Made by a program: the position numbers and the translations under genes. Positions 49,667 to 57,942 of a stretch of 64,000 nt of DNA are shown piece by piece. Below the pieces are notes generated by a model, which saw nothing but the letters and a program-made list of their open reading frames with translations, had not been told where the DNA came from and ran no database searches. The stretch comes from JAAYXE01 sp964391195 (lineage in GTDB: Bacteria; Chloroflexota; Anaerolineae; Anaerolineales; UBA4823). The stretch lies in NCBI GenBank assembly GCA_964391195.1, contig CAYMLG010000010.1, positions 1 to 64,000 on the forward strand, in the 5' to 3' direction. The stretch's first letter is position 1; each line of letters starts with the position of its first letter.

Positions 49667-50497
49667 TTATGGCCGCGCAACGATGAACTGATCGAATGTG
49701 GCTTCCATCTCTTCGTCCAAGGTGGTCTTCACCACCAACCCGATTTCACCCTCGTCGAAGGTATCGTCCTCCACCTGGGCCAACTGCTGCCCGTTGGCGA
49801 ACAGGGTCAGCGAATCGTCCAGGCACTCGGCGCCCACGCGGTTGACGGCGCTGCCGCTTTCGATGATCTCAGGGGCGATCCCTTCGGTCAGGAAACTGAA
49901 TTCGCCGTCTTCGTTGATCCCGATCCCATATCCGCCGCTGGGGCTCACCAACAGCGCGTAGAAGTTGTCCTCGTCTACATGGCGGCAGATCAGGCCGTAG
50001 AACCCGCTCTCCGCCCCATCACTCAGCGAAGCATCCACCTGGAGGTACACGTCGTCGATCCCCATCTCGCGGATGCTCCACACCGCAGCATTGTAGAACG
50101 CGTTGCGGATGCGGTACGCGCCGTCCACGAACCCGAATGCAAATTGGTCCTCTTCCCGTTCCGCCCAACCGGTCCCCGATTCAAAATCCTCTTCGAAGAT
50201 CACGTTTGGAACCGGCGTATCAGTGGCGGTGGGGGGCGGTGTCTCTGTCGGTTCGGGGGTCATCGTGGGTTCGGGGGTGGGCGATGCGATCTCGGTTGGA
50301 GAGGGGGCAGGCGTGTCCGTCGCCGCAGGCGCGCCGGTCGCTGTGGCTGCCGGCGCCGCTGCTGTCAGTTCGGCGATGACCGTCTGCGCCGCCTGGGTGA
50401 ACAGCGCATCCTGCTGGGGCGAAGGGAGGGGCGCCGGAGCCGGCTGGCAGGCGGCCAGGATCAGAAACAGGGACAGAAACAAACCAATCTTTTTCAT
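49667..50497 (-). CDS. Lipoprotein with Thr-Pro-rich linker and a C-terminal jelly-roll domain
   Basis: 276 residues from ATG 50497, with AAGGA 8 bp upstream and a lipobox LILAACQ. Residues 20-110 are Pro/Thr/Ala/Glu-rich (TPTPEPTMTPEPTETPPP). The C-terminal 160 residues are rich in beta structure: IFEEDFESGTGWAEREEDQF, NVSDFYGLICRHVDEDNF-type region and GEIGLVVKTTLDEEM, like LamG/3-keto-disaccharide hydrolase (DUF1080) folds. It binds perhaps a sugar or polymer at the cell surface. Sits inside the fad gene run but need not take part. Confidence 0.8.
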   Translation of the reverse strand: MKKIGLFLSLFLILAACQPAPAPLPSPQQDALFTQAAQTVIAELTAAAPAATATGAPAATDTPAPSPTEIASPTPEPTMTPEPTETPPPTATDTPVPNVIFEEDFESGTGWAEREEDQFAFGFVDGAYRIRNAFYNAAVWSIREMGIDDVYLQVDASLSDGAESGFYGLICRHVDEDNFYALLVSPSGGYGIGINEDGEFSFLTEGIAPEIIESGSAVNRVGAECLDDSLTLFANGQQLAQVEDDTFDEGEIGLVVKTTLDEEMEATFDQFIVARP

Positions 50498-50522
50498 CTC
50501 GGGTATCCTTTTCGTCCCCCCT

Positions 50523-51692
50523 TCAACGCAGCATGCGGTTGAAAAATTCCACCACGCGCTGCTCGAAGAGCGCTTCCCCCTCCCCGTAAAAAGTGTGCGG
50601 TGCATTCTCGTACCAGAAGCACTCTACTTCTTTTTCCAACGTGGTCAGCCGCTCGCATAAGTCGATCGACCAGCGCAGCGGCACCAACTCATCGGCCCGG
50701 CCGTGATGGATGCTCACTGCGGCGGTGATGCGATCCAGATAGTAGATGGGTGAGATGGTCTCCAACTCCTCGACCGGCACGGCCAACTCTTCCAGCCCGC
50801 GCAGCCCATACGACCAACTGTTGATCGCCTCGTAATTCTGCCGCTCATCCCCGCTCATCGGCGCGTACAGTACGGCGGCCTGCACGTCGGGGCTGACCGT
50901 GATCACCCGGGTGGACACCCCGCCGCCCATGCTGTGCCCCCACAGGCCGATTGCATCCGGGTCCGCCTGCTCCAGGGGCCCCGGCTTCCCGGCCTGCTCT
51001 TTCACAATGGCGATCAAGTTGAGCACATCCACCGCCATCCCCACCCGGAACAGGTTGTCCCCATCCGAGGAGGGCGGGTAGCCGCGCAGGTTCGGGTGCA
51101 GCACCAGGAATCCGTTGCGGGCCAGGGTATCGGCGTAGCGGGTGGTGTAGTCGATCGTATTGTAGATATCCGGCTCGATATACCCGTGCAGGGCGATCAC
51201 CACCGGAAAGGGCCCCTCTCCCCGAGCGGGCTGGTTCATGAAGCCGTAAATGTCCAAGCCATCGCTCGGGTAGACGACCAGCGTGCGGGTGAAATAACTG
51301 TTCACCGCCAGCACTTCCTCCACCCGGATCTCGCCCCCGCCGTAGTCCCGTTCGAGCAAATGATCGATCCGGTAGCTGGCGTATGGATCCGGGGTTGGGG
51401 TGAGGCTGGGCTCGGGCGTTGCGGTCGCGGTGTGGGTCGCGGTAGCCGGTGGGAGGGTGATCGTCGGGGAGGGAGTGAGTGTCGCCGCTTCGACCGGCCG
51501 TGAGGTCGCGGCCGGTGATACAGCAGCCGTCAGAACCGGCTCGGCCTGGCTGGTCCTCGGCCCGCAGGCCGCAACCAGCAGGGCTAACGCCAGCGCCAGG
51601 GACATGGCGCCGCGCTTGAGACCGGTTCTGGCGGCTGTTCCCCGGTGGAGATCCCCTCGATCCAACCGGAAGCGCGGAAGGTTTCTCATCAC
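50523..51692 (-). CDS. Alpha/beta-hydrolase lipoprotein (dipeptidyl peptidase/dienelactone hydrolase-like)
   Basis: 389 residues. Lipobox LVAAC about residue 42 after a basic n-region; ATG at 51605 is an alternative start but would lack the basic residues. A Thr/Pro-rich linker (TPSPTITLPPATATHT) leads to the hydrolase: PFPVVIALHGYIEPDIYNTI, nucleophile in LWGHSMGGGVSTR, and the late Asp/His (SIHHGRADELVPLRWS; APHTFYGEG). Surface esterase or peptidase; could release fatty acids for the neighbouring pathway. It starts 4 bp after the stop of an acyl-CoA dehydrogenase gene. Confidence 0.87.
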   Translation of the reverse strand: MMRNLPRFRLDRGDLHRGTAARTGLKRGAMSLALALALLVAACGPRTSQAEPVLTAAVSPAATSRPVEAATLTPSPTITLPPATATHTATATPEPSLTPTPDPYASYRIDHLLERDYGGGEIRVEEVLAVNSYFTRTLVVYPSDGLDIYGFMNQPARGEGPFPVVIALHGYIEPDIYNTIDYTTRYADTLARNGFLVLHPNLRGYPPSSDGDNLFRVGMAVDVLNLIAIVKEQAGKPGPLEQADPDAIGLWGHSMGGGVSTRVITVSPDVQAAVLYAPMSGDERQNYEAINSWSYGLRGLEELAVPVEELETISPIYYLDRITAAVSIHHGRADELVPLRWSIDLCERLTTLEKEVECFWYENAPHTFYGEGEALFEQRVVEFFNRMLR

Positions 51693-51696
51693 CAGA

Positions 51697-52950
51697 TTAA
51701 CGCAACTCCCGCCCGCTGTAGTTGAGGATGTTGCGGGCCACGATCAGGCGGTTGATCTGCCCGGTGCCCTCGTAGATATCGCTGATCTTGGCGTCCCGGA
51801 ACCACTTTTCCAGCAAAGTGTCGCGGGTGTAACCCATCGGACCCATGATTTCAACCGCTTTCTGGGTGATCTTGGTCACCACGTCGCCGGCGCGCACCTT
51901 GCTCATCGAGGCTTCTTTGTTGTTCGGCTTACCGTTATCGGCCATCCACACCGCTTTGATCACCAGGAGCCAGGCCGAGCGCAGCATCACTTCCATGTCG
52001 ATCACCTCGCGCTCGATGTTCGACAACTTCTGGCGCGGCAGCCCGTAGCGGATCTCGACACCTTGCTGGACGAGCATTTCCTTAAGCAGTTCGAGGGTTG
52101 CCCGGGCGACGCCCATGGCGGTCGCCGCCACCAGCGGCCGCGTGGCGTCGAAGGTGGCCATCGCCCCCTTGAAGCCGGTAGTGGTCCTGGCGCTCGTAGT
52201 CACCTCGGCGCTGCCCAGGATGTTCTCGAACGGAATGCGGCAGTCCTGGAGGACGATGGCGGCCGTGTCCGAGGCCCGGATGCCCATCTTGTGCTCCAGT
52301 TTGGCCACCTTTATGCCCGGGGTGCCGGCTTCGACCACGAAGGGCCGCATGCCCGCCCGCCCGGCGGAAGGATCGATGGTGGCCCAAACCACCACGAAGC
52401 CATCGCTCAGTTCCAGCGACTTGTGCCCTGCGGTGACGAAGATCTTCTCCCCATTGAGCACCCACTCGTTGGTCTTCTTATCCAGCACGGCCGTGGTGCG
52501 GATCGCCGCCGTGTCCGAGCCGGCCTGGGGCTCGGTCATCGCCATCGCGGCGAAGGTGGGTTTCTCGGCCGCGAACCGCCTCAGGAACCGCTCCTTCTGC
52601 TCCGGAGTCCCGGTCGCTTCCACCGCGGCCGCCCCCAGGCCGCCGCCAGGGGTCACCAGGTACATGCCCACATCCCCCCAGGAGAGCATCTCCAACATGA
52701 ACGCCAGCGATTGGTAGCCGATCGGCGGGCGTTTTTCCTGCTTTTCATCCCCGTTCTTTTTCTGCTTCGGGGCCAACGAGCCTGCCCCCGTCATCCGCAT
52801 CGCCTGGTGCATGAAATTGATATAGTCCCACGGGATCTCGTGTTCGTTCTCGTCGTAAAACCGCGACACCGGGCGCATCATATTCTCAGCCACAGTCTTC
52901 AGCGCAAAGCTTTGCTGAGCGATGGGCTTGGGAGTTTCAAATTCGATCAT
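51697..52950 (-). CDS. Acyl-CoA dehydrogenase, catalytic subunit type
   Basis: 417 residues. FAD/substrate motifs: AMTEPQAGSDTAAIR, GEKIFVTAGHKSLE; catalytic Glu in the C-terminal DIYEGTGQINRLIVAR. An insertion of Lys/Glu (KQKKNGDEKQEKRPP, about 62-76) is unusual. It oxidises acyl-CoA to enoyl-CoA. Its neighbour at 52993 is a second, shorter member lacking that Glu, so the two may form a heteromeric enzyme like the paired actinobacterial FadE proteins. Confidence 0.94.
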   Translation of the reverse strand: MIEFETPKPIAQQSFALKTVAENMMRPVSRFYDENEHEIPWDYINFMHQAMRMTGAGSLAPKQKKNGDEKQEKRPPIGYQSLAFMLEMLSWGDVGMYLVTPGGGLGAAAVEATGTPEQKERFLRRFAAEKPTFAAMAMTEPQAGSDTAAIRTTAVLDKKTNEWVLNGEKIFVTAGHKSLELSDGFVVVWATIDPSAGRAGMRPFVVEAGTPGIKVAKLEHKMGIRASDTAAIVLQDCRIPFENILGSAEVTTSARTTTGFKGAMATFDATRPLVAATAMGVARATLELLKEMLVQQGVEIRYGLPRQKLSNIEREVIDMEVMLRSAWLLVIKAVWMADNGKPNNKEASMSKVRAGDVVTKITQKAVEIMGPMGYTRDTLLEKWFRDAKISDIYEGTGQINRLIVARNILNYSGRELR

Positions 52951-52992
52951 GGCTATCTCCTGTTTCTCTTGAGAACCGCTGGTTCAAAACGC

Positions 52993-54090
52993 TCACACAA
53001 TCGCCAGGCCGGCAAAGGTGGGGATGCCCCGCCCGTTGCGCATCCACAGTTCAACCGGATGCTCGCGGATGTAGCCGTGCCCACCGAGGATCTGTACAGC
53101 CCGGTCGGTGACCATCATCGCCATATCCGTCGCCCCGGTCAGAGCCAGGTACGCGGTTTTGCCGGCCTCCTCCTTCCCGGTGTCCATCTGCCAGGCTGCC
53201 TCCCAGGTAAGCAGGCGGATGGCCTCGATCTCGGTGGCCATCTCGGCCAGCATGAAGGCGATTGCCTGCTTTTGGGCCACTTTCACTCCGAAGACATCCC
53301 GGTCTTTGGCGTAGTCGCGAGCGTATTCGAAAGCAGCCCGAGAGAGTCCCAGGGCCAGGGCGGCCGCAGCCACCCGTGAAGCAGCCAGGATCGGCTCGAA
53401 ATCATGCCCCTCCGGTCCGCCCAGCCGGTTCTCCACCGGCACCCGCACACTGTTCAGGCAGACGCGGTGCACCGGCAAGGCGTGGATCCCCAACAGCTTC
53501 TGCCGCTCCTCTACATCCAGGCCTTTGCTGCCCTTGGGAACGATGAACCCCTGGGTTTTACCGTCCACCGCCGCGTAAACCACCATCGCCTGGGCGGCAT
53601 CCCCGTAGGGCACGTATACTTTCTCCCCCTGGATCACGTAGTCCCCACCGTCGCGGACGGCGGTCGTCTTGAGTTGGTTGGGGTCGAAGTCGAATTGAGG
53701 TTCTACCAGGGCCGCGGTGAAGGGCGTCCAATCCAGGGCCTCGGTCACCTGAGGCAGGTACATCTGCTGCTGGGTTTCGTTCCCGGCCAGCAAAATGGGG
53801 ATCGCAAACAGCCCCGGGCTTAATACGGCCAGGGCCCCGGCCAGGTCGCCGTAGGCCATCTCTTCTGCCGCCAGCACCCCGGTTACCAGCGAATGTTCGC
53901 CAAATCCCCCGTACGCCTCCGGGATGGAAGCCTGCAGGTACCCCAGTTCCCACCCCTTCTGGATCGTATCTGCGGGAAACTGGTTCTCCTCATCGGCATC
54001 GTGCGCCTTGGCTCGCAGATCACTGACCGCGAACTTGTTGATCGCCTCGATCAACATCTTCTGTTCATCAGAGGGTTCAAATGAATACAT
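52993..54090 (-). CDS. Acyl-CoA dehydrogenase-like protein lacking the usual C-terminal catalytic Glu
   Basis: 365 residues. Motifs: GGFGEHSLVTGVLAAEEMAY, RVAAAALALGLSRAAFEYA, and AVQILGGHGYIREHPVE. The protein ends RGIPTFAGLAIV, where related enzymes have xYEGT; the position of the catalytic Glu is Ala. It also is some 20-50 residues shorter than its neighbour. It may be a structural partner, or use a Glu elsewhere. AGGGAGGAAACT precedes the ATG. It lies 42 bp upstream of the catalytic copy. Confidence 0.9.
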   Translation of the reverse strand: MYSFEPSDEQKMLIEAINKFAVSDLRAKAHDADEENQFPADTIQKGWELGYLQASIPEAYGGFGEHSLVTGVLAAEEMAYGDLAGALAVLSPGLFAIPILLAGNETQQQMYLPQVTEALDWTPFTAALVEPQFDFDPNQLKTTAVRDGGDYVIQGEKVYVPYGDAAQAMVVYAAVDGKTQGFIVPKGSKGLDVEERQKLLGIHALPVHRVCLNSVRVPVENRLGGPEGHDFEPILAASRVAAAALALGLSRAAFEYARDYAKDRDVFGVKVAQKQAIAFMLAEMATEIEAIRLLTWEAAWQMDTGKEEAGKTAYLALTGATDMAMMVTDRAVQILGGHGYIREHPVELWMRNGRGIPTFAGLAIV

Positions 54091-54191
54091 AGTTTCCTCC
54101 CTAAAACTTTGAAAAGACTGCTGTGCGCCCGCATCTGGCGCTTTAGCCGGTCTTCACTCACCCATCTGGCCTGTTGGAACGTCCGGTTCTG

Positions 54192-55238
54192 CTATAACCG
54201 GTAGTAGAGCAGAGGCACACCCCCTTGCGCCGCCTGCAGTTCTTCCAGGTTCTTGATCCCCAGCAGACTGCGGCTGTAAAGATACTCCACGTGCGCCCCG
54301 GCCTCTTCCACTGCCAGGAGCACGTTGTAACCGTGCACTTCCCCAAACAGCTCTTTAGAAATTTCCGCCACGGTCCTCGGCGTCTGGAGCAGATCCAGCA
54401 CCTGCTCCAGGCGCTGCTGGTGCACTTCCTGGATCGCGGCGATGCGCCCCGTAAGATCGTTGATCGGGTCTTTATGCCCGCCCAGGGTCAAGCTAACACC
54501 GCTGCTCCAGTCTCTCAGGCTTTCTAAAGATTTCAGGTAATGGTCCAGCCCGGTTGACAGCGTCAGGCGCTCAGGCGATTGGTGTGGGCTCGTGCCTGTC
54601 AGCACGTGATCGCCGCTGAAAAGTACGTCGTGCAGGCGGATAACCACATGTCCGGCGCAGTGCCCGGGCACATGCAGCATTTCGAATGGCCCAACCTGCA
54701 TCCCAACCGCCTCATAGGTGAAATCGATCTGCACCGAGCGGAACAGGCGCTTGGGCAGGGTGTACATCTCGATCAACGTCTCGGTCCGTTCGGCGGACAC
54801 CCCGGCTTCTATGAGGAACTCACGCAGGCGGCGGGCCACGACGGTCAGGCGCTCCTCGTAATTGGTGAGCACCCGCTGGTCGAGCTCATGCACTCCGATC
54901 AGCGCTTTGGTCCGTGGGCGGATGTGCCCGAGCCCGCCGAAATGATCGATATGCGCGTGAGTGATCAGCACGTGCGTGAGGTTCTCCAGGCTGAGGTCCT
55001 GCCCGGTCGCGGCGGATGCCTGCTGCAGCCCGGCCTCCAGGTGCTCGTTCGAGGCGCCGAAGCCGGAGCCGGTATCGATCAGCGCCCGATAGGCGGTGTC
55101 TGCATGCTCGACCACAACCACGTATGCCTGTCCCCAAAAGCCCGGGAACACCTCGAGCGGTATGCGGTAGATCACTGCCCCCTGATCGGTCTCATACCGC
55201 TTGAGCGCGGCAGGCGCTTCAGTCTTTTCGACCGGCAT
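54192..55238 (-). CDS. Metallo-beta-lactamase-fold hydrolase
   Basis: 348 residues. Metal motif HVLITHAHIDHFGGLGH (HxHxDH), later His in HVPGHCAGHVV, Asp in LFSGDHVLTG and His in LTLGGHKDPIND. A C-terminal helical domain (about 245-348) is of the type found in MBL proteins such as LACTB2-like. Substrate may be a CoA-thioester or lactone, suggested by its place between the TetR and acyl-CoA dehydrogenase genes. Its ATG lies 3 bp after the regulator stop, with GAGGAG ahead, so both are co-translated. Confidence 0.9.
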   Translation of the reverse strand: MPVEKTEAPAALKRYETDQGAVIYRIPLEVFPGFWGQAYVVVVEHADTAYRALIDTGSGFGASNEHLEAGLQQASAATGQDLSLENLTHVLITHAHIDHFGGLGHIRPRTKALIGVHELDQRVLTNYEERLTVVARRLREFLIEAGVSAERTETLIEMYTLPKRLFRSVQIDFTYEAVGMQVGPFEMLHVPGHCAGHVVIRLHDVLFSGDHVLTGTSPHQSPERLTLSTGLDHYLKSLESLRDWSSGVSLTLGGHKDPINDLTGRIAAIQEVHQQRLEQVLDLLQTPRTVAEISKELFGEVHGYNVLLAVEEAGAHVEYLYSRSLLGIKNLEELQAAQGGVPLLYYRL

Positions 55239-55241
55239 CGC

Positions 55242-55811
55242 TCACTCCTCGCGGACCAGCATCCCACTCAAGAACAATCCCGCGTACTGCCCGGCGATCT
55301 CTTCCGGGCTCAGCGATCCATCCGGCCGGTACCAGGTGATGGTCCAATTCAAAACGCCCAGCACGGCTTTGGCGGCCAGGTGTGGATCGGTGCAGTTGTA
55401 GAGTCCTTGTTCGACCCCTTCTTGAATCAAATCCCGCCACAAACCCTCGAAACGATCACGGCGGGGGATGTGGCGGGACTGGTAGCGGGGCTCCAGCGAG
55501 CGGTGCTCGAGGAGCAGGACGGCCGCCAGATCGCGGTGCTCGAGCATCGCCTGAAGGTAAGCGATCATGGCCTGGCGCAGTTTCTCCTCCGGTGAGAGGC
55601 GCTGTTCCATCACCGCCTGCATCTGCTCGATGAGCAGATCCAGCGCCTGGTCCAGGATCGCGACCAGAATCTCTTGCTTGCTGTTGACGTGATGGTAGAG
55701 GCTCGCCTTCTGAAGCTTCACTGCCTGGGCGATGTCCTGCATAGAGGCGGCGTGGAATCCTTTTTGGCTGAAAATCTGGGCTGCAGCTTCGAGAATCTCT
55801 TCTCGCGTCAT
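55242..55811 (-). CDS. TetR-family regulator of the fad operon
   Basis: 189 residues from ATG 55811 with GGAGG 5 bp upstream; a GTG at 55823 is less likely. N-terminal helix-turn-helix: MTREEILEAAAQIFSQKGFH, then AASMQDIAQAVKLQKASLYH. C-terminal domain is all-helical and would bind a ligand, likely acyl-CoA by context. It is first in a run of nine same-strand genes for fatty acid breakdown. A matching dyad lies at its promoter. Confidence 0.93.
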   Translation of the reverse strand: MTREEILEAAAQIFSQKGFHAASMQDIAQAVKLQKASLYHHVNSKQEILVAILDQALDLLIEQMQAVMEQRLSPEEKLRQAMIAYLQAMLEHRDLAAVLLLEHRSLEPRYQSRHIPRRDRFEGLWRDLIQEGVEQGLYNCTDPHLAAKAVLGVLNWTITWYRPDGSLSPEEIAGQYAGLFLSGMLVREE

Positions 55812-55828
55812 TTGTCCTCCCACCTTCC

Positions 55829-55846
55829 CTACCGAACGGTCGGTAG
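55829..55846. promoter_or_regulatory. TetR-type operator
   Basis: CTACCGA-ACGG-TCGGTAG: 7-bp arms around 4 bases, close to the ACCGACCGGTCGGT-type sites bound by fatty-acid TetR regulators. It overlaps the predicted transcript start, so binding would block transcription of the regulator and the fad genes behind it. Confidence 0.7.
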
Positions 55847-55854
55847 TTCCCTTT

Positions 55855-55883
55855 AGGATAACAAAAAAGGGTTAAATTGTCAA
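55855..55883 (-). promoter_or_regulatory. Promoter of the TetR-fad operon
   Basis: On the minus strand: TTGACA (55878-55883, exact consensus), 17-bp spacer, TATCCT (55855-55860). Transcription would start just before the operator at 55829-55846. Confidence 0.75.
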
Positions 55884-55901
55884 GATGACGCGCTGCACCA
55901 T

Positions 55902-56015
55902 GCATGGCTTCTTCTTACGAATGGAGGTTGGGATAAGCGGGCTGCGGAGCCCGCCCTATCCCAAACCCCTATCCTTATAAATAAAGTATGACTTACGACT
56001 ATGCGAAGGCCATGC
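55902..56015. repeat. MITE-like palindromic element, copy B
   Basis: Ends GCATGGCTTCTTCTTACGAA (55902-) and GACTTACGACTATGCGAAGG leading into CCATGC (to 56015) are inverted relatives of each other and of the ends of copies A and D. The core is an interrupted palindrome with arms GGTTGGGATA at 55926 and TATCCCAAACC near 55957-55967 around GCGGGCTGCGGAGCCCGC, followed by CCTATCCTT. It lies just beyond the TetR promoter. Confidence 0.7.
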
Positions 56016-56073
56016 TACAACATGTCTGGCCCACCTGCCCGCCCTGCCCCGGCAGAGACCGGCGACGGAGCAC

Positions 56074-56145
56074 GGCTTTATTACGAATTTGGGGTTGGGA
56101 TATGGGCGCTGCGCAGCGCCCATATCCCAACCCCTATCCTTTAAT
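56074..56145. repeat. MITE-like palindromic element, copy C, with a perfect 44-bp palindrome
   Basis: Starts GGCTTTATTACGAATTT, then a perfect palindrome: arm 56091-56112 is the exact complement of 56113-56134 with no loop; the centre is GCGCTGCGCAGCGC. CCTATCCTTTAATG follows, as in copies A and B. The right terminal repeat is absent, so the copy is truncated there. Confidence 0.75.
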
Positions 56146-56598
56146 GAAGTTTAATAAAAATGGGATCTCACCCCCAGGCTGGGTGATCCCCACCGTCTGT
56201 ATGGCGCGTCCGCACCTCAACCCCGCCCGACCCTTCCCAGTGCGGGCGTGGACCCGCCCTCCGATTTCGTGTATTCGTGGTCGCGCGGCATGCTTGCATA
56301 TGCACGTGCCTGCTCGGCCATTCGTGGACGGCTTCTCCCCGGCGCATGGGCACGGCTGCACCGCAAACCACCCAAAACCGTGAACCCGCCCGCCGGCAGC
56401 GAAGCGCCACCGCCGGCAGCGAAGCGCTCACCGCCGGGCCACTACCAGTGCATGGGGAATAGGATTGTAGCAGGGGTGGTTGGCCGATTGCGCGAGGTGG
56501 GCACGGTTGGACTGGCTGTCATGCGTTTTGTTTTGGGATTCCTGCGTGGTTCTTTGATAGAATCAGTAGACGTTTTTGGGCTGAGAGGTGAGTGCACC
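56146..56598. other. Intergenic stretch with a small tandem duplication
   Basis: About 450 bp without a convincing gene. An open frame runs through it into the downstream transporter gene, but its codon content is not protein-like and the transporter has a better start at 56599. At 56391-56407 and 56411-56427 the same 17 bases CGCCGGCAGCGAAGCGC are tandemly repeated. Nothing else is recognised. Confidence 0.5.
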
Positions 56599-57930
56599 TT
56601 GTTATCGTACAGGCGGATATTCAAAACCTGGTGGCCGCTGGCCGCCAGTTGGCTGCTGATGGGTGTGGAGACCCCCGCGCTGAGCGCGGTGGTGGCGCGC
56701 CTGGCAAACCCAGAGATCAACCTGGCCGCGTATGGGGGCGTCATCTTCCCCCTCTCTCTGATCATCGAATCCCCGATCATCATGCTCCTGGCCGCCTCCA
56801 CCGCCCTCAGCAAAGATTGGGATTCCTACCGCAAGCTGCGCCGCTTCATGATGTGGTCCGGCGGCCTGCTCACCCTGCTGCACGTGCTGGTGGCGTTCAC
56901 TCCGCTTTATTATTTCGTCGTGGAAGGTCTGCTCGGCGCTCCGGCCGAGATCGTCGACCCGGCCCGCATCGGCCTGATGATCATGACCCCCTGGACCTGG
57001 TCGATCGCTTACCGGCGGTTCCACCAGGGGGTGCTGATCCGTTTCGGCCACTCGCAGACCGTCGGCGTCGGGACCGTGGTCCGCCTGTCCGCCGACGCCA
57101 CTGTGCTTGCCGCCGGTTACCTGGCCGGGGACATCCCCGGCATCGTCGTCGCAACCGCGGCCGTGGCCGCGGGGGTCATGGCCGAGGCGGCTTATGCCGG
57201 TTGGGTCGTCCGTCCCGTCCTTCAAAACGAGCTCAGACCCGCGGCGCCGGTCCGCCCATCCCTCACCCTGAAATTCTTCCTCGGCTTCTATATCCCCCTG
57301 GCCATGACCAGCCTGATCACCCTGCTGGCCAACCCGCTCGGCAGCGCCGCCCTGGGTCGCATGCCCGAGGCGCTGGCCTCCCTGGCCGTCTGGCCGGTCT
57401 TGACCGGGCTGGTTTTCATGCTCCGTTCCCTGGGGATGGCCTACAACGAAGTGGTCGTCGCCCTGCTGGATGAGCCTCGCTCTGTGCCTAACCTGCAGCG
57501 CTTCACCTGGATCCTGGCAGCGACCGCCTCCGTAATCCTGTTCCTGCTCGCCGCTACCCCGCTGGCCGGGCTGTGGTTCGTCACCGTTTCGGCCCTCCCG
57601 CCCGACCTGGCCGCGCTGGCCAGATCGGGTATCTGGCTGGCCATCCCGCTCCCGGCCCTCACCGTGTTCCAGAGTTGGTTCCAGGGGCTGATGCTGAACG
57701 ACCGCCGGACCCGGGGCATCACCGAAGCCGTGGTGATTTATTTGCTTACCAACGCCCTCGTCCTTTTCATTGGTGTGCTGATCGGCCAGATCACCGGCCT
57801 GTATATCGGCCTGTTGGGCCTGGTGATTGCTTCCTTCGTCCAGACCATCTGGCTCTGGGTCCGCAGCCGCCCGGCGATGGCGGCTGTGGTCGCCCGCGAT
57901 ACCCCTGCCATCCCCGTCTCCGCGGATTGA
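56599..57930 (+). CDS. ANKH/MATE-like polytopic membrane transporter
   Basis: 443 residues from a TTG start with GAGAGGTGAG about 7 bp upstream; longer versions would start in the repeat-rich region. About twelve membrane segments. The N-terminal half resembles the progressive ankylosis (ANKH) family: WWPLAASWLLMGVETPALSA, FPLSLIIESPIIMLLAASTA, then a basic loop SKDWDSYRKLRRFM. MATE-superfamily folds export small organic anions or lipids; ANKH exports ATP/citrate/pyrophosphate in animals. The substrate here is unknown. It stands alone between repeats B/C and D. Confidence 0.7.
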   Translation: MLSYRRIFKTWWPLAASWLLMGVETPALSAVVARLANPEINLAAYGGVIFPLSLIIESPIIMLLAASTALSKDWDSYRKLRRFMMWSGGLLTLLHVLVAFTPLYYFVVEGLLGAPAEIVDPARIGLMIMTPWTWSIAYRRFHQGVLIRFGHSQTVGVGTVVRLSADATVLAAGYLAGDIPGIVVATAAVAAGVMAEAAYAGWVVRPVLQNELRPAAPVRPSLTLKFFLGFYIPLAMTSLITLLANPLGSAALGRMPEALASLAVWPVLTGLVFMLRSLGMAYNEVVVALLDEPRSVPNLQRFTWILAATASVILFLLAATPLAGLWFVTVSALPPDLAALARSGIWLAIPLPALTVFQSWFQGLMLNDRRTRGITEAVVIYLLTNALVLFIGVLIGQITGLYIGLLGLVIASFVQTIWLWVRSRPAMAAVVARDTPAIPVSAD

Positions 57931-57942
57931 CCGTCACCTATC

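Noticed and set aside
51400..53379. Plus-strand frame of about 660 codons across three minus-strand genes.
   Set aside because: It crosses gene boundaries of well-supported genes and encodes a His/Gly/Arg-rich, motif-free product typical of antisense frames.
56248..56598. Upstream extension of the ANKH-like protein by 117 residues.
   Set aside because: The extension overlaps repeat-rich sequence, has biased composition and no family similarity; a TTG with GAGAGGTGAG ahead gives the expected N-terminus.
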